From Furfurilactobacillus entadae (lineage in GTDB: Bacteria > Bacillota > Bacilli > Lactobacillales > Lactobacillaceae), in the NCBI RefSeq assembly GCF_045862745.1, contig NZ_BQXN01000001.1, positions 62,001 through 126,000 of the forward strand: a stretch of 64,000 nucleotides of DNA. The letters are read 5' to 3'. Made by a program: the position numbers and the translations under genes. The notes below the pieces were generated by a model. It worked only from the letters and a program-made list of their open reading frames with translations, did no database searches and had not been told where the DNA came from. Every line of letters begins with the position of its first letter. The stretch's first letter is position 1. Shown here piece by piece: positions 24,215-32,161 of the stretch.

Positions 24215-25243
24215 ATGCAAAAACGTGATTTTATCGACACCAACACTTACACCCAGGAAGAAATTCAATACATGATCGATCTTGGAATTAAATTGAAAGC
24301 TTCCATCAACGCCGGCTACTACCCACAAGTTTTGAAGAACAAGACCCTTGGGATGATCTTCGAACAATCATCAACCCGGACCCGGACATCCGCTGAAGCA
24401 GCTATGACCGAACTTGGTGGCCATGCCCAATACTTGGCACCTGGTCAAATCCAATTGGGTGGTCACGAAACTATCGAAGACACATCTCACGTGTTAGGAA
24501 ACATCGTGGACATCATCGGTGCCCGTGTTGAACGTCATAAGACGGTTGCCGAAGTTGGTAAGTTTGCACAAGTTCCCGTTGTTAACTTCATGAGTGACTA
24601 CAACCACCCAACCCAAGAATTAGGGGACATCATCACCATGAGCGAACACTTACCAGCTGGTAAGAAGTTGAGCGATTGTAAGATTGTCTTTGTTGGGGAC
24701 GCTACTCAAGTGTGTGTTTCAACCATGTTTATGGCAACAAAGATGGGCATGGACTTTGTTCAATTTGGACCAAAGGGCTTCCAAATCAAGCCTGAAGAAC
24801 TGGAAATTGGTAAGAAGAATGCCGAAGTTTCTGGTGGTTCTGTTCTGATTACTGAGGACGCTGACGAAGCCATGAAGGATGCCGACTTCATTTACACTGA
24901 CGTTTGGTACGGCTTGTACGAATCCGAATTACCAAAGGACGAACGGATGCACATCTTCTTCCCTAAGTACCAAGTAAACGCTGACTTAGTTGCCAAAGCC
25001 TCAAAGGACGTTAAGTTCCTACACTGTCTGCCAGCAACCCGTGGTGAAGAAGTCACTGACGAAGTGATCGACGCTGACTACTCACTTGCTTGGGAAGAAG
25101 CCGGCAACCGGAAGACTGCCATGCGTGCCATCTTCACTTACTTGTTGAACCCACTGATGAAGCATGCTTCTAAGGAAGATGCTGAAAAGTTCCAGAGTGA
25201 AATTGACGGCATGCTTGCTCACCAAGTTAACGAACAAGCATAG
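24215..25243 (+). CDS. ptcA: Putrescine carbamoyltransferase
   Basis: A 342-residue enzyme that converts carbamoylputrescine and phosphate to putrescine and carbamoyl phosphate. It has the carbamoyl-phosphate loop SSTRTRTSAEAAM (about residues 52-64), HPTQELGDI (about 130-138) and HCLPATRGEEVTDEV (about 272-286). The remembered enterococcal enzyme shares the stretches GHAQYLAPGQIQLGGHE and TDVWYGLYESELP, which separates it from ornithine carbamoyltransferase. It is the first gene of the agmatine deiminase operon, with GAGGAG upstream of the ATG. Confidence 0.95.
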   Translation: MQKRDFIDTNTYTQEEIQYMIDLGIKLKASINAGYYPQVLKNKTLGMIFEQSSTRTRTSAEAAMTELGGHAQYLAPGQIQLGGHETIEDTSHVLGNIVDIIGARVERHKTVAEVGKFAQVPVVNFMSDYNHPTQELGDIITMSEHLPAGKKLSDCKIVFVGDATQVCVSTMFMATKMGMDFVQFGPKGFQIKPEELEIGKKNAEVSGGSVLITEDADEAMKDADFIYTDVWYGLYESELPKDERMHIFFPKYQVNADLVAKASKDVKFLHCLPATRGEEVTDEVIDADYSLAWEEAGNRKTAMRAIFTYLLNPLMKHASKEDAEKFQSEIDGMLAHQVNEQA

Positions 25244-25288
25244 TTTACTTGCCTAGTGCCGTAGGGGTGGCAACGAAAGGAACGCACG

Positions 25289-26692
25289 ATGAATACAAAC
25301 AAGAAAAAATTCCGGCTTTTTGATGCCGTACTGATGGCCGTTGTGGTCGTGTTGGTGGTTGAATCCGCCGCACCGGCTGCCGCCATTGGACCATCACAAT
25401 TCTTTTGGTGGATCTTCCTTCTGATTCTCTTCTTCATCCCGTATGGGTTGATCTCGTCAGAATTAGGAACGACCTACGTTGGCGATGGTGGTTTGTATGA
25501 CTGGGTCAAACAAGCATTTGGTCGCCGATGGGGCGGTCGGTTAGCCTGGTTATATTGGCTGAACTACCCGTTGTGGATGGCGAGTTTGGCGGTGTTGTTC
25601 GTCGAGGTGGCCGCCCAAATCTTCGGTCTGCATTTAAACGTCTTCTGGCAGATCATCATTCAACTGGGGTTTGTCTGGACGGTGGTAACACTAGGAAACA
25701 AGCCAGTTAGTGAGAGCAAATGGATCATGAACCTCGCCGCGTTTGCCAAAATCTTTACGATTCTGGCCTTGGGGATCATGGGCATCTACTTTGCAGTGAC
25801 AAAGGGGGGTGCCAACAACTTCAGTGGGACAAACTTACTCCCGAAGTTGAACCTGTCTAGTCTAAGCAATCTGTCCGTCATTATCTTTAACTTCTTAGGG
25901 TTTGAGGTCGTTGCCACCATGGCTGACGACATGGACAACCCGAAGAAACAAATTCCCCAAGCCATCATTTATGGTGGGATTCTGATCGCTTTCTTCTATC
26001 TATTAGCAGCCTTTGGGATGGGTGCCGCCATTCCAACAAACAAGCTGTCTGCTTCATCTGGTTTGATTGATAGTTTCGTTCTGATGATTGGCCACATGAA
26101 CTGGTTTGTTATCATCATTGGAATCATGTTCCTCTACATCTTGGCGTCCGAAATGATTTCATGGGCGCTCGGGGTCAATTACGTCGCAAATTATGCGGCC
26201 AAAGACCATTCCTTGCCCGCCATTTTTGGGAAGGAAGACGCAAAGGGAATGCCCGTTGGGACGGGTTATCTAAACGGCATCGTGGCCTCTGTTTTGGTCA
26301 TTGCCTCACCATTTATTCCTAATCAAAACATTTTCTGGGCTTTCTTCGCCCTAAACGTGGTTGCCTTACTGCTGTCTTACACGATGATGTTCCCAGCATT
26401 CTGGAAATTACGGAAGAGTGACCCTGCCCGTGAACGGCCGTTTAAGGTTCCTGGTGGTAAAGTGATGATCAACATCATGACCTGGGTGCCTGAAGTGTTC
26501 CTGATTGCCACAATTCTCTTATCAATTCTGCCGTTAAACGGGTCTAGCGATGAACTTAGCAATAAACTCCCAATCTTAATTGGCACAATTGTTGCGGTGG
26601 TTATCGGTGAAATCGTGGTCCGGGTTGCTGAACATAAAGAAGATCAAGCAATGGTAAAACCAACGAGTAACGGAAAGGAACATGTTGAATAA
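25289..26692 (+). CDS. aguD: Agmatine/putrescine antiporter
   Basis: A 467-residue APC-superfamily transporter with about 12 transmembrane helices, expected to exchange external agmatine for internal putrescine. The N-terminal VLVVESAAPAAAIGPSQFFW and FGRRWGGRLAWLYWLNYPLW match agmatine/putrescine antiporters of LAB deiminase clusters as remembered; an E-S-A-A-P-like motif in helix 1 is characteristic. GAAAGGAACG precedes the ATG. The stop TAA shares one base with the aguA ATG, so translation is probably coupled. Confidence 0.92.
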   Translation: MNTNKKKFRLFDAVLMAVVVVLVVESAAPAAAIGPSQFFWWIFLLILFFIPYGLISSELGTTYVGDGGLYDWVKQAFGRRWGGRLAWLYWLNYPLWMASLAVLFVEVAAQIFGLHLNVFWQIIIQLGFVWTVVTLGNKPVSESKWIMNLAAFAKIFTILALGIMGIYFAVTKGGANNFSGTNLLPKLNLSSLSNLSVIIFNFLGFEVVATMADDMDNPKKQIPQAIIYGGILIAFFYLLAAFGMGAAIPTNKLSASSGLIDSFVLMIGHMNWFVIIIGIMFLYILASEMISWALGVNYVANYAAKDHSLPAIFGKEDAKGMPVGTGYLNGIVASVLVIASPFIPNQNIFWAFFALNVVALLLSYTMMFPAFWKLRKSDPARERPFKVPGGKVMINIMTWVPEVFLIATILLSILPLNGSSDELSNKLPILIGTIVAVVIGEIVVRVAEHKEDQAMVKPTSNGKEHVE

Positions 26693-27786
26693 TGAAAACT
26701 TTAACAAGTACACCTAAACAAGATGGTTACCGGATGCCCGGTGAATTTGAAGAACACACGGGTGTGTACATTATCTGGCCAGAACGGACGGATAACTGGC
26801 GCAACGGGGCCAAACCCGCCCAGCACATGTTTGTGAAGGTTGCCGAAGCCATTTCTCAATTTGAACACGTCACGGTTGGGGTCAATGACGACCAGTACGA
26901 AAACGCCCGGACCATGCTGCCTGATCAGGTGGAAGTTGTGGAAATTTCCAGTGATGATTCATGGGTTCGTGACTGTGGTGCAACGTTTGTGAAGGACGAC
27001 AAAGGTGGCTTGCGGGCCGTTGACTGGACGTTCAATGCTTGGGGCGGCCTGGTTGATGGGTTGTACTTCCCATGGGATAAAGATGACCGCGTGGCCCAAA
27101 AGATGGCTGAACAAGAGCGCGTTGACCGGTACCGTTTGGATGACTTTATCCTTGAAGGTGGCTCGATTCACGTTGATGGGGAAGGTACCCTGATCACAAC
27201 CGAAGAATGTTTACTTTCGAAGGGTCGCAACGCTCAATTATCAAAAGAACAAATCGAAGAAGTCCTGAAAGAACACTTGAACCTGGAAAAGGTCATCTGG
27301 TTGAAGAACGGGATTTATAACGATGAAACTAACGGTCACGTGGACAACATTGCTAACTTTGTTCGTCCTGGTGTGGTTGCCTTAGCCTGGACCGATGATG
27401 AAAACGACCCTCAATACAAGATTTCAAAGGAAAACTTGGACATCCTTGAAAACGCAACGGATGCAAAGGGTCGTAAAATCAAGGTTGTGAAGTTGGCTGT
27501 GCCAAAGCCTGTTCTCATCACGCAAGCGGAAAGTGAAGGGGTTGACGCCGTTGACGGAACGTTACCGCGTCAAGCCGGCGACCGGTTGGCTGCCAGCTAC
27601 GTGAACTACTACACGGCTAACGGCGGGATCGTGTTCCCAACGTTTGGTGACCCAGCGGATGAAAATGCCCAAAAGGTTCTGGAAGAACTCTATCCTGACC
27701 GCAAAGTTGTCGGGGTTCCCGCTCGTGAAATCCTCCTCGGTGGTGGGAACGTGCACTGCATTACGCAACAAATTCCAAAGGCATAG
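26692..27786 (+). CDS. aguA: Agmatine deiminase
   Basis: A 364-residue enzyme that converts agmatine to N-carbamoylputrescine and ammonia. It belongs to the guanidino-group-modifying (pentein) fold. The catalytic residues are all visible: SDDSWVRD (about residues 87-94), EGGSIHVDG, the catalytic His216 in NGHVDN, and the nucleophile Cys356 in GGGNVHCITQQIP. The substrate-contact FNAWGG (about 113-118) is present. It sits between the antiporter and carbamate kinase in a tight operon. A catalytically dead paralogue lies downstream. Confidence 0.96.
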   Translation: MKTLTSTPKQDGYRMPGEFEEHTGVYIIWPERTDNWRNGAKPAQHMFVKVAEAISQFEHVTVGVNDDQYENARTMLPDQVEVVEISSDDSWVRDCGATFVKDDKGGLRAVDWTFNAWGGLVDGLYFPWDKDDRVAQKMAEQERVDRYRLDDFILEGGSIHVDGEGTLITTEECLLSKGRNAQLSKEQIEEVLKEHLNLEKVIWLKNGIYNDETNGHVDNIANFVRPGVVALAWTDDENDPQYKISKENLDILENATDAKGRKIKVVKLAVPKPVLITQAESEGVDAVDGTLPRQAGDRLAASYVNYYTANGGIVFPTFGDPADENAQKVLEELYPDRKVVGVPAREILLGGGNVHCITQQIPKA

Positions 27787-27795
27787 GTGACGGCA

Positions 27796-28740
27796 ATGGC
27801 AGGTAGAAAAATCGTGGTTGCTCTGGGCGGAAACGCCATCTTAACGGATGACGCCAGCGCACAGGCCCAACAAGAAGCACTTCGGAAAACGGCAGCGGCC
27901 CTCGTTCATTTTGTGGCACAGGGTGATCAACTGGTCGTTTCCCACGGGAATGGTCCGCAAGTCGGGAACCTGTTACTCCAACAGGCGGCCGGTGCGACGG
28001 CAACTAACCCCGCAATGCCCATTGATACTGCGGTCGCAATGACCCAGGGGAGCATTGGTTACTGGCTACAAAACGCATTAAATGAAGCGTTGACTGAACA
28101 GGGGTTAAGCCAATCTGTTGCAACGGTGGTCACCCAGGTGGAAGTCTCACCAACTGATCCCGCTTTTACGGATCCGTCAAAGCCAATCGGTCCGTTTTAC
28201 ACGGCTGATGAAATTGCGGATCAGCGAGCTGCGCACCCAGACTTTACGTTTGTTGAGGATGCTGGTCGTGGGTTCCGGCGGGTCGTGCCCTCACCGAAGC
28301 CAATCAACGTGGTGGAAGCCGACGTTGTGAACCATTTGGTTGATGACGGCATCATTCCCATCAGCGTTGGTGGCGGTGGGGTGCCCGTTGTGAAGGACGG
28401 TAACCGTTATGTGGGTCGTGAAGCCGTTATTGATAAGGACTTTGCGTCTGAAAAGCTGGCTGAGTTGATTGACGCAGACCTGCTGATCGTGTTGACAGCG
28501 GTCGATAACGTGTATGTCAACTTCAATAAGCCTGACCAAAAAGCACTCACGGATGTTACGGTGAGTGAACTGGAAGCCTACATTGAAGAAGGTCAGTTTG
28601 CCCGCGGGTCCATGTTGCCAAAGATTCAGGCAGCCAATGACTTTGTGGCGCACAGTGCGAACGGAAAAGCTGTGATCACATCCTTGGATAACGTGGAAGC
28701 CTTTTTGACAGACGGTTCCGGGACCATCATTAGTAAATAG
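27796..28740 (+). CDS. arcC: Carbamate kinase
   Basis: A 314-residue enzyme that transfers phosphate from carbamoyl phosphate to ADP; this is the ATP-yielding last step of the agmatine pathway. Family blocks are IVVALGGNAIL (about residues 6-16), VSHGNGPQVGNLLLQ (about 48-62), PISVGGGGVPVV and VIDKDFASEKLAELIDADLL, split over the kinase core. The start is the ATG at 27796 after GGTGA; an in-frame GTG at 27787, directly behind the aguA stop, is the alternative. It is co-transcribed with aguA and ends at a terminator. Confidence 0.95.
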   Translation: MAGRKIVVALGGNAILTDDASAQAQQEALRKTAAALVHFVAQGDQLVVSHGNGPQVGNLLLQQAAGATATNPAMPIDTAVAMTQGSIGYWLQNALNEALTEQGLSQSVATVVTQVEVSPTDPAFTDPSKPIGPFYTADEIADQRAAHPDFTFVEDAGRGFRRVVPSPKPINVVEADVVNHLVDDGIIPISVGGGGVPVVKDGNRYVGREAVIDKDFASEKLAELIDADLLIVLTAVDNVYVNFNKPDQKALTDVTVSELEAYIEEGQFARGSMLPKIQAANDFVAHSANGKAVITSLDNVEAFLTDGSGTIISK

Positions 28741-28745
28741 TTTGT

Positions 28746-28829
28746 AAAAGAGTTGAGGATGCAATCCGTAATGGCGGTGGTGACACAGTTAAGCCATGGT
28801 CATGGGATTGTTGAATCAACTCTTTTTTT
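28746..28829 (+). terminator. Long hairpin terminator after arcC
   Basis: AAAAGAGTTGA (28746-28756) pairs with TCAACTCTTTT (28816-28826), with inner CAATCC/GGGATTG pairing and seven to eight T at the end. It splits the aguA2 gene from the main agmatine operon. Confidence 0.82.
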
Positions 28830-28882
28830 ATGGGCAGTTGTCCAGTATGCTTAATTTATCAGGAAAGTTCAGGAGGGTTCTT

Positions 28883-29980
28883 ATGAAGAACGTGATGAAA
28901 ACGACTGCCAGACGGATGGTGGCCGAGTTCGAGCGCCAGGCAGATGCGTACATGATTTGGCCGGAACGACCAGACAACTGGCGTAACGGTGGGAAGCCCG
29001 CTCAAGCAGCCTTTGCACGGTTGGCAAGCTTGATTAATGAAGTTGAACCGGTAACAATGTTGGTTTCGAACAAACAGTACCTTAACGCCCGAAAGTGGTT
29101 ACCAAAAGGGGTCCGGGTGGTGGAAATGAGCGCTGACGATGCGTTTGTTAAGGACACTGGGCCCGTGTACGTCGATGAAAACGGGCGGTTGGCCGCAACG
29201 GACTTCGGGTTTAATGCATGGGGCGGCTTGCTGGATGGCTTGTACTTTCCGTGGGCAAATGATCAATTGTTGGGACAAAAGCTGGCGGAGTTAAACCGGG
29301 TGCCGTACACCGTGAACCATGAGTTAATTATCGAAGGGTGTGCCATCATGACAGACGGTCAAGGCACGCTGATCACGACGGAGGATGTGTTGTTATCAGA
29401 AGGCCGGAATCCTGGCTTCACCAAGGCAGAAGTTGAATTTGGGTTAAAACAGGAGTTGGGGATCAGCACCGTTATCTGGTTGAAACACGGTTACTTTCTG
29501 GATGAAACCAACGGGGACATTGATAACATGCTGAACTACATTCGGCCAGGCGAAGTGGTGTTGACCTGGACGGAGGATGAGGCCGATCCCATGTACAGCA
29601 TTGTTCGAGAAGCGGAGACAACCCTGTTAGCCGCTCGTGATGCACAGGGGCGGAAACTGGTCATTCATCACCTGACCATGCCAGCTGCTCAACACGTGAC
29701 ACAAGTAGAAAGTCAGGGGATTGATCCAATTAACGGATTGTTACCACGGTTAGCGGGACAACGGCTCTTTGCCAGTTACGTCAACTTTGTGACGGTCAAT
29801 GACATGATCATCGTGCCCGAATTTGACGATGAACAGGACGCGATCGCCAAGGCCACATTGGCCGAGTGTTTTCCGGACCGGCGCGTTGTTGGGTTTGATG
29901 CACGGGAAATGATCTTAGGTGGTGGCAACATTCATACAGTGGTGCACACGCGGCCAGATGCCGCAGCGTTTGGGGGTTAA
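28883..29980 (+). CDS. aguA2: Agmatine deiminase paralogue lacking catalytic residues
   Basis: A 365-residue intact protein similar to AguA over its whole length (shared YMIWPERPDNWRNG, FNAWGGLLDGLYFPW, TLITTEDVLLSEGRNP). The catalytic residues are replaced: the nucleophile Cys is Thr352 (GGGNIHTVVH), the catalytic His is Asp212 (NGDIDN), DSWVRD became DAFVKD, and EGGSIH became EGCAIM. It should not deiminate agmatine. The frame is open, the ribosome-binding site AGGAGGG is strong and flanking contacts are kept, so it is a conserved pseudoenzyme rather than a decayed gene. It could be a sensor, a partner of the regulator, or an enzyme with a new reaction. The start is the ATG at 28883. Confidence 0.9.
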   Translation: MKNVMKTTARRMVAEFERQADAYMIWPERPDNWRNGGKPAQAAFARLASLINEVEPVTMLVSNKQYLNARKWLPKGVRVVEMSADDAFVKDTGPVYVDENGRLAATDFGFNAWGGLLDGLYFPWANDQLLGQKLAELNRVPYTVNHELIIEGCAIMTDGQGTLITTEDVLLSEGRNPGFTKAEVEFGLKQELGISTVIWLKHGYFLDETNGDIDNMLNYIRPGEVVLTWTEDEADPMYSIVREAETTLLAARDAQGRKLVIHHLTMPAAQHVTQVESQGIDPINGLLPRLAGQRLFASYVNFVTVNDMIIVPEFDDEQDAIAKATLAECFPDRRVVGFDAREMILGGGNIHTVVHTRPDAAAFGG

Positions 29981-29984
29981 ATAC

Positions 29985-30776
29985 ATGAATTTCTTTGAAA
30001 TTGCGAGTGCGCATTTGAAAAGCCTCACCGATAATGAACGGAAACTCTTTGATTACATCGTGAAAAATATGAACGATGTAAAGGGGATGTCGATCCGTGA
30101 AGTCTCAGCCAAGTGCTTTGTCTCCACGGCCACCTTTTTGCGGTTCGTTCGTAAAATTGGCTTTTCTGGTTACAGTGAACTCATCACCGTACTGAAATTC
30201 ACCACGCGCGATGCCGTCATGACTCAAACCGCGCATCCTGAAACGCAGTTTGTTGTGCCACAAAAGAACTACCGTGAAGAATACCTAAAAAACATCGAGG
30301 AAACCGTTCACGTCTTGCGGCCAGAACTGCTGCACCAAATCACCGCAAAGATGAACACCATGCATACACTGTTCATCTTTGCGACCGGTATTAGTAAAGG
30401 GGCAGCCCATTACATTGCGGATCAATACCGGCTGGCCGGATTTAACGTGGTCTTTCCATCGGATCGCTTATACAGAAAGGCGGCCATTGGGCACATTGAA
30501 CCTGAAGACCTTGTGTTAATCATTGATTACAGCGGTGAAGAACCAGAGTTCATCAGCCTCATTCAGCAATTAACGGATCACCGACCGTTACATCCCATGA
30601 TTATGTCCATCACAGGTGCAGATAATAACGCGATTCAGAACCTTAGTGATGCCAACCTATACACCTTTGTTGATGAGGTTACTGGTCCGCAAGGGGCAAC
30701 CATCACTTCACGCGTGAGTGCAGTGGTCCTAATGGAATTAGTTTTGTACCAATGGTTGGAGGATCAAGGAATATAA
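29985..30776 (+). CDS. RpiR-family regulator (HTH plus SIS domain)
   Basis: A 263-residue regulator. The N-terminal HTH_6 domain (about residues 1-77) includes LTDNERKLFDYIVKN and VSAKCFVSTATFLRFVRKIGFSGYSEL, split across helix-turn-helix. The C-terminal SIS sugar-phosphate-type binding domain (about 105-250) has LFIFATGISKGAAHYIADQYRLAG, split, and DLVLIIDYSGEEPEFI. It starts 5 bases after the aguA2 stop, so the two are co-transcribed. Its position suggests it controls agmatine catabolism, perhaps through the dyad upstream of ptcA. The effector is unknown. Confidence 0.88.
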   Translation: MNFFEIASAHLKSLTDNERKLFDYIVKNMNDVKGMSIREVSAKCFVSTATFLRFVRKIGFSGYSELITVLKFTTRDAVMTQTAHPETQFVVPQKNYREEYLKNIEETVHVLRPELLHQITAKMNTMHTLFIFATGISKGAAHYIADQYRLAGFNVVFPSDRLYRKAAIGHIEPEDLVLIIDYSGEEPEFISLIQQLTDHRPLHPMIMSITGADNNAIQNLSDANLYTFVDEVTGPQGATITSRVSAVVLMELVLYQWLEDQGI

Positions 30777-30890
30777 GTGGTCTAAATAGATAAGTAAAAT
30801 ATTTGTGCTATTTTTTTACTGGAAGCTGACTTATTATAAAGAAAAGGTAAAAGAGTATAGATTTTAAAATCGATGACTGAGGTTAAAATA

Positions 30891-31880
30891 ATGCCTAAAA
30901 AAACAACGATTACTGATATTGCAGAAGCAGCTGGAATTTCTGTAACTACTGTGTCACAAATTTTGAATGGAAAAGGTGATAGATTTAGTGCAGTCACCCG
31001 CCAAAAGGTCTTAGGGTTGCAAAAAAAAATGGGCTATCACAATACAAATAGCGATCAACCATTTGAGGCTAAAATTACGATTGGAATGATTGTCCCTGAT
31101 TTGGATAGTCCGTATTATCGTGAACTGATTCAGGGTGTTCAATTAGGAGTGAAAGCGCATTTTGCAGAGCTGTCAGTAGAATTTTCAGATGATTCTAAGG
31201 GTATCGGATATCACATTAATGAATTTATGGAACGTCCAGTCGATGGGATTATCGTTTGTGGAAACAATATTGATTTGGCCTATGTCCAAACTTTATTGAT
31301 AAACACAGGGCTACCGACGGCTATTATGGACCCAGAACAAGATTCGGAATCTACTTTTGCAATCGATGAGTTAGAGGCAGGTAGCAAAGCGGCCGAGTAT
31401 TTATTAGATAACGGTCATCGTAAAATCGCTTTATTAATGAAAAAAGGTAATAGTGAAAGTAAACTCCATAGAATTACAGGTTTTACTAATGGGTTAAAAG
31501 AATATCATTTGGATTTAAACCCGTCGCTATTTTTTGAACAACGTGATGAATCAAAAGTGAGTGGGTTCGATGCAGCAAAGCAAGTTATTGATAGTGGTGT
31601 GACTGCTGTTTTTGCATTTTCCGATGAATTGGCTGTTGGGTTAAACCGTGGATTACTTGCTCATGGTAAAAGAGTGCCAGAGGATATTTCTATTTTGGGC
31701 TTTGATGATATTGAATTAACGAGGTATGTTCAACCTGAGATGTCAACGGTTCACCAACCGCTTGAAGAAATCGGGAAAGCACTTGCGAATGAGCTATTTC
31801 AAACTAAAAACTCAACAGAAGGCAATAAAAGACAGTTTAAAGTCGTTCTTAAAAAGAGAGGTAGTATAAAACATATATAA
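30891..31880 (+). CDS. LacI/GalR-family regulator
   Basis: A 329-residue repressor-type protein. The N-terminal HTH is TTITDIAEAAGISVTTVSQI followed by LNGKGDRFSAVTRQKV (about residues 4-40). The periplasmic-binding-protein-like effector domain follows (TIGMIVPDLDSPYYRELIQG), ending SILGFDDIELTRYVQPEMSTV. The ATG at 30891 follows GAGGTT; an in-frame ATG at 30873 has no ribosome-binding site. Base composition is clearly AT-richer than the agmatine genes before it. It lies directly upstream of the ornithine decarboxylase gene and probably controls it through the paired operators. The effector is unknown. Confidence 0.88.
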   Translation: MPKKTTITDIAEAAGISVTTVSQILNGKGDRFSAVTRQKVLGLQKKMGYHNTNSDQPFEAKITIGMIVPDLDSPYYRELIQGVQLGVKAHFAELSVEFSDDSKGIGYHINEFMERPVDGIIVCGNNIDLAYVQTLLINTGLPTAIMDPEQDSESTFAIDELEAGSKAAEYLLDNGHRKIALLMKKGNSESKLHRITGFTNGLKEYHLDLNPSLFFEQRDESKVSGFDAAKQVIDSGVTAVFAFSDELAVGLNRGLLAHGKRVPEDISILGFDDIELTRYVQPEMSTVHQPLEEIGKALANELFQTKNSTEGNKRQFKVVLKKRGSIKHI

Positions 31881-31897
31881 ATTTATCAATCTTTAAT

Positions 31898-31930
31898 GCT
31901 CTGGGTTTATTTAAAAACTCGGGGCTTTTT
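31898..31930 (+). terminator. Terminator after the LacI-family gene
   Basis: GCTCTGGGTTT pairs with AAACTCGGGGC through several G-U pairs in RNA, followed by TTTTTATTT. Confidence 0.7.
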
Positions 31931-31964
31931 ATTTGGTAAAAAATGAGTAAAAATTAGAAAACGA

Positions 31965-31978
31965 TGAAAACGCTTACG
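31965..31978 (+). promoter_or_regulatory. Operator 1 (LacI/CcpA type) upstream of odc
   Basis: TGAAAACGCTTACG, a CG-centred LacI-family or cre-type operator about 70 bases upstream of the predicted transcription start. A second copy of the motif lies 87 bases further on, centre to centre. Confidence 0.65.
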
Positions 31979-32004
31979 GCAATGGAATGTCTAGTAACGC
32001 CGTG

Positions 32005-32033
32005 TTAACAAAGCACTCTTCGAATTTTATAAA
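32005..32033 (+). promoter_or_regulatory. Promoter of odc
   Basis: -35 TTAACA (32005-32010), a 17-base spacer and -10 TATAAA (32028-32033). It lies between the two operators; transcription should start near 32040. Confidence 0.65.
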
Positions 32034-32051
32034 TGTAAAATCTAGGTAAAA

Positions 32052-32065
32052 TAAAAGCGTTTTCA
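32052..32065 (-). promoter_or_regulatory. Operator 2 (LacI/CcpA type) downstream of the odc promoter
   Basis: Read on the minus strand, TGAAAACGCTTTTA shares TGAAAACGCTT with the first operator. It lies just downstream of the predicted transcription start, a position that blocks initiation or elongation. Confidence 0.65.
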
Positions 32066-32161
32066 AAAAGCCTTGTTGTCATTCAATGTTTGTTGTAAAA
32101 ATAAGTTGTAGTAATTTTTACTAGAGGTTTACTTGCACTTATTCTTAGGAGGACGATTAAC

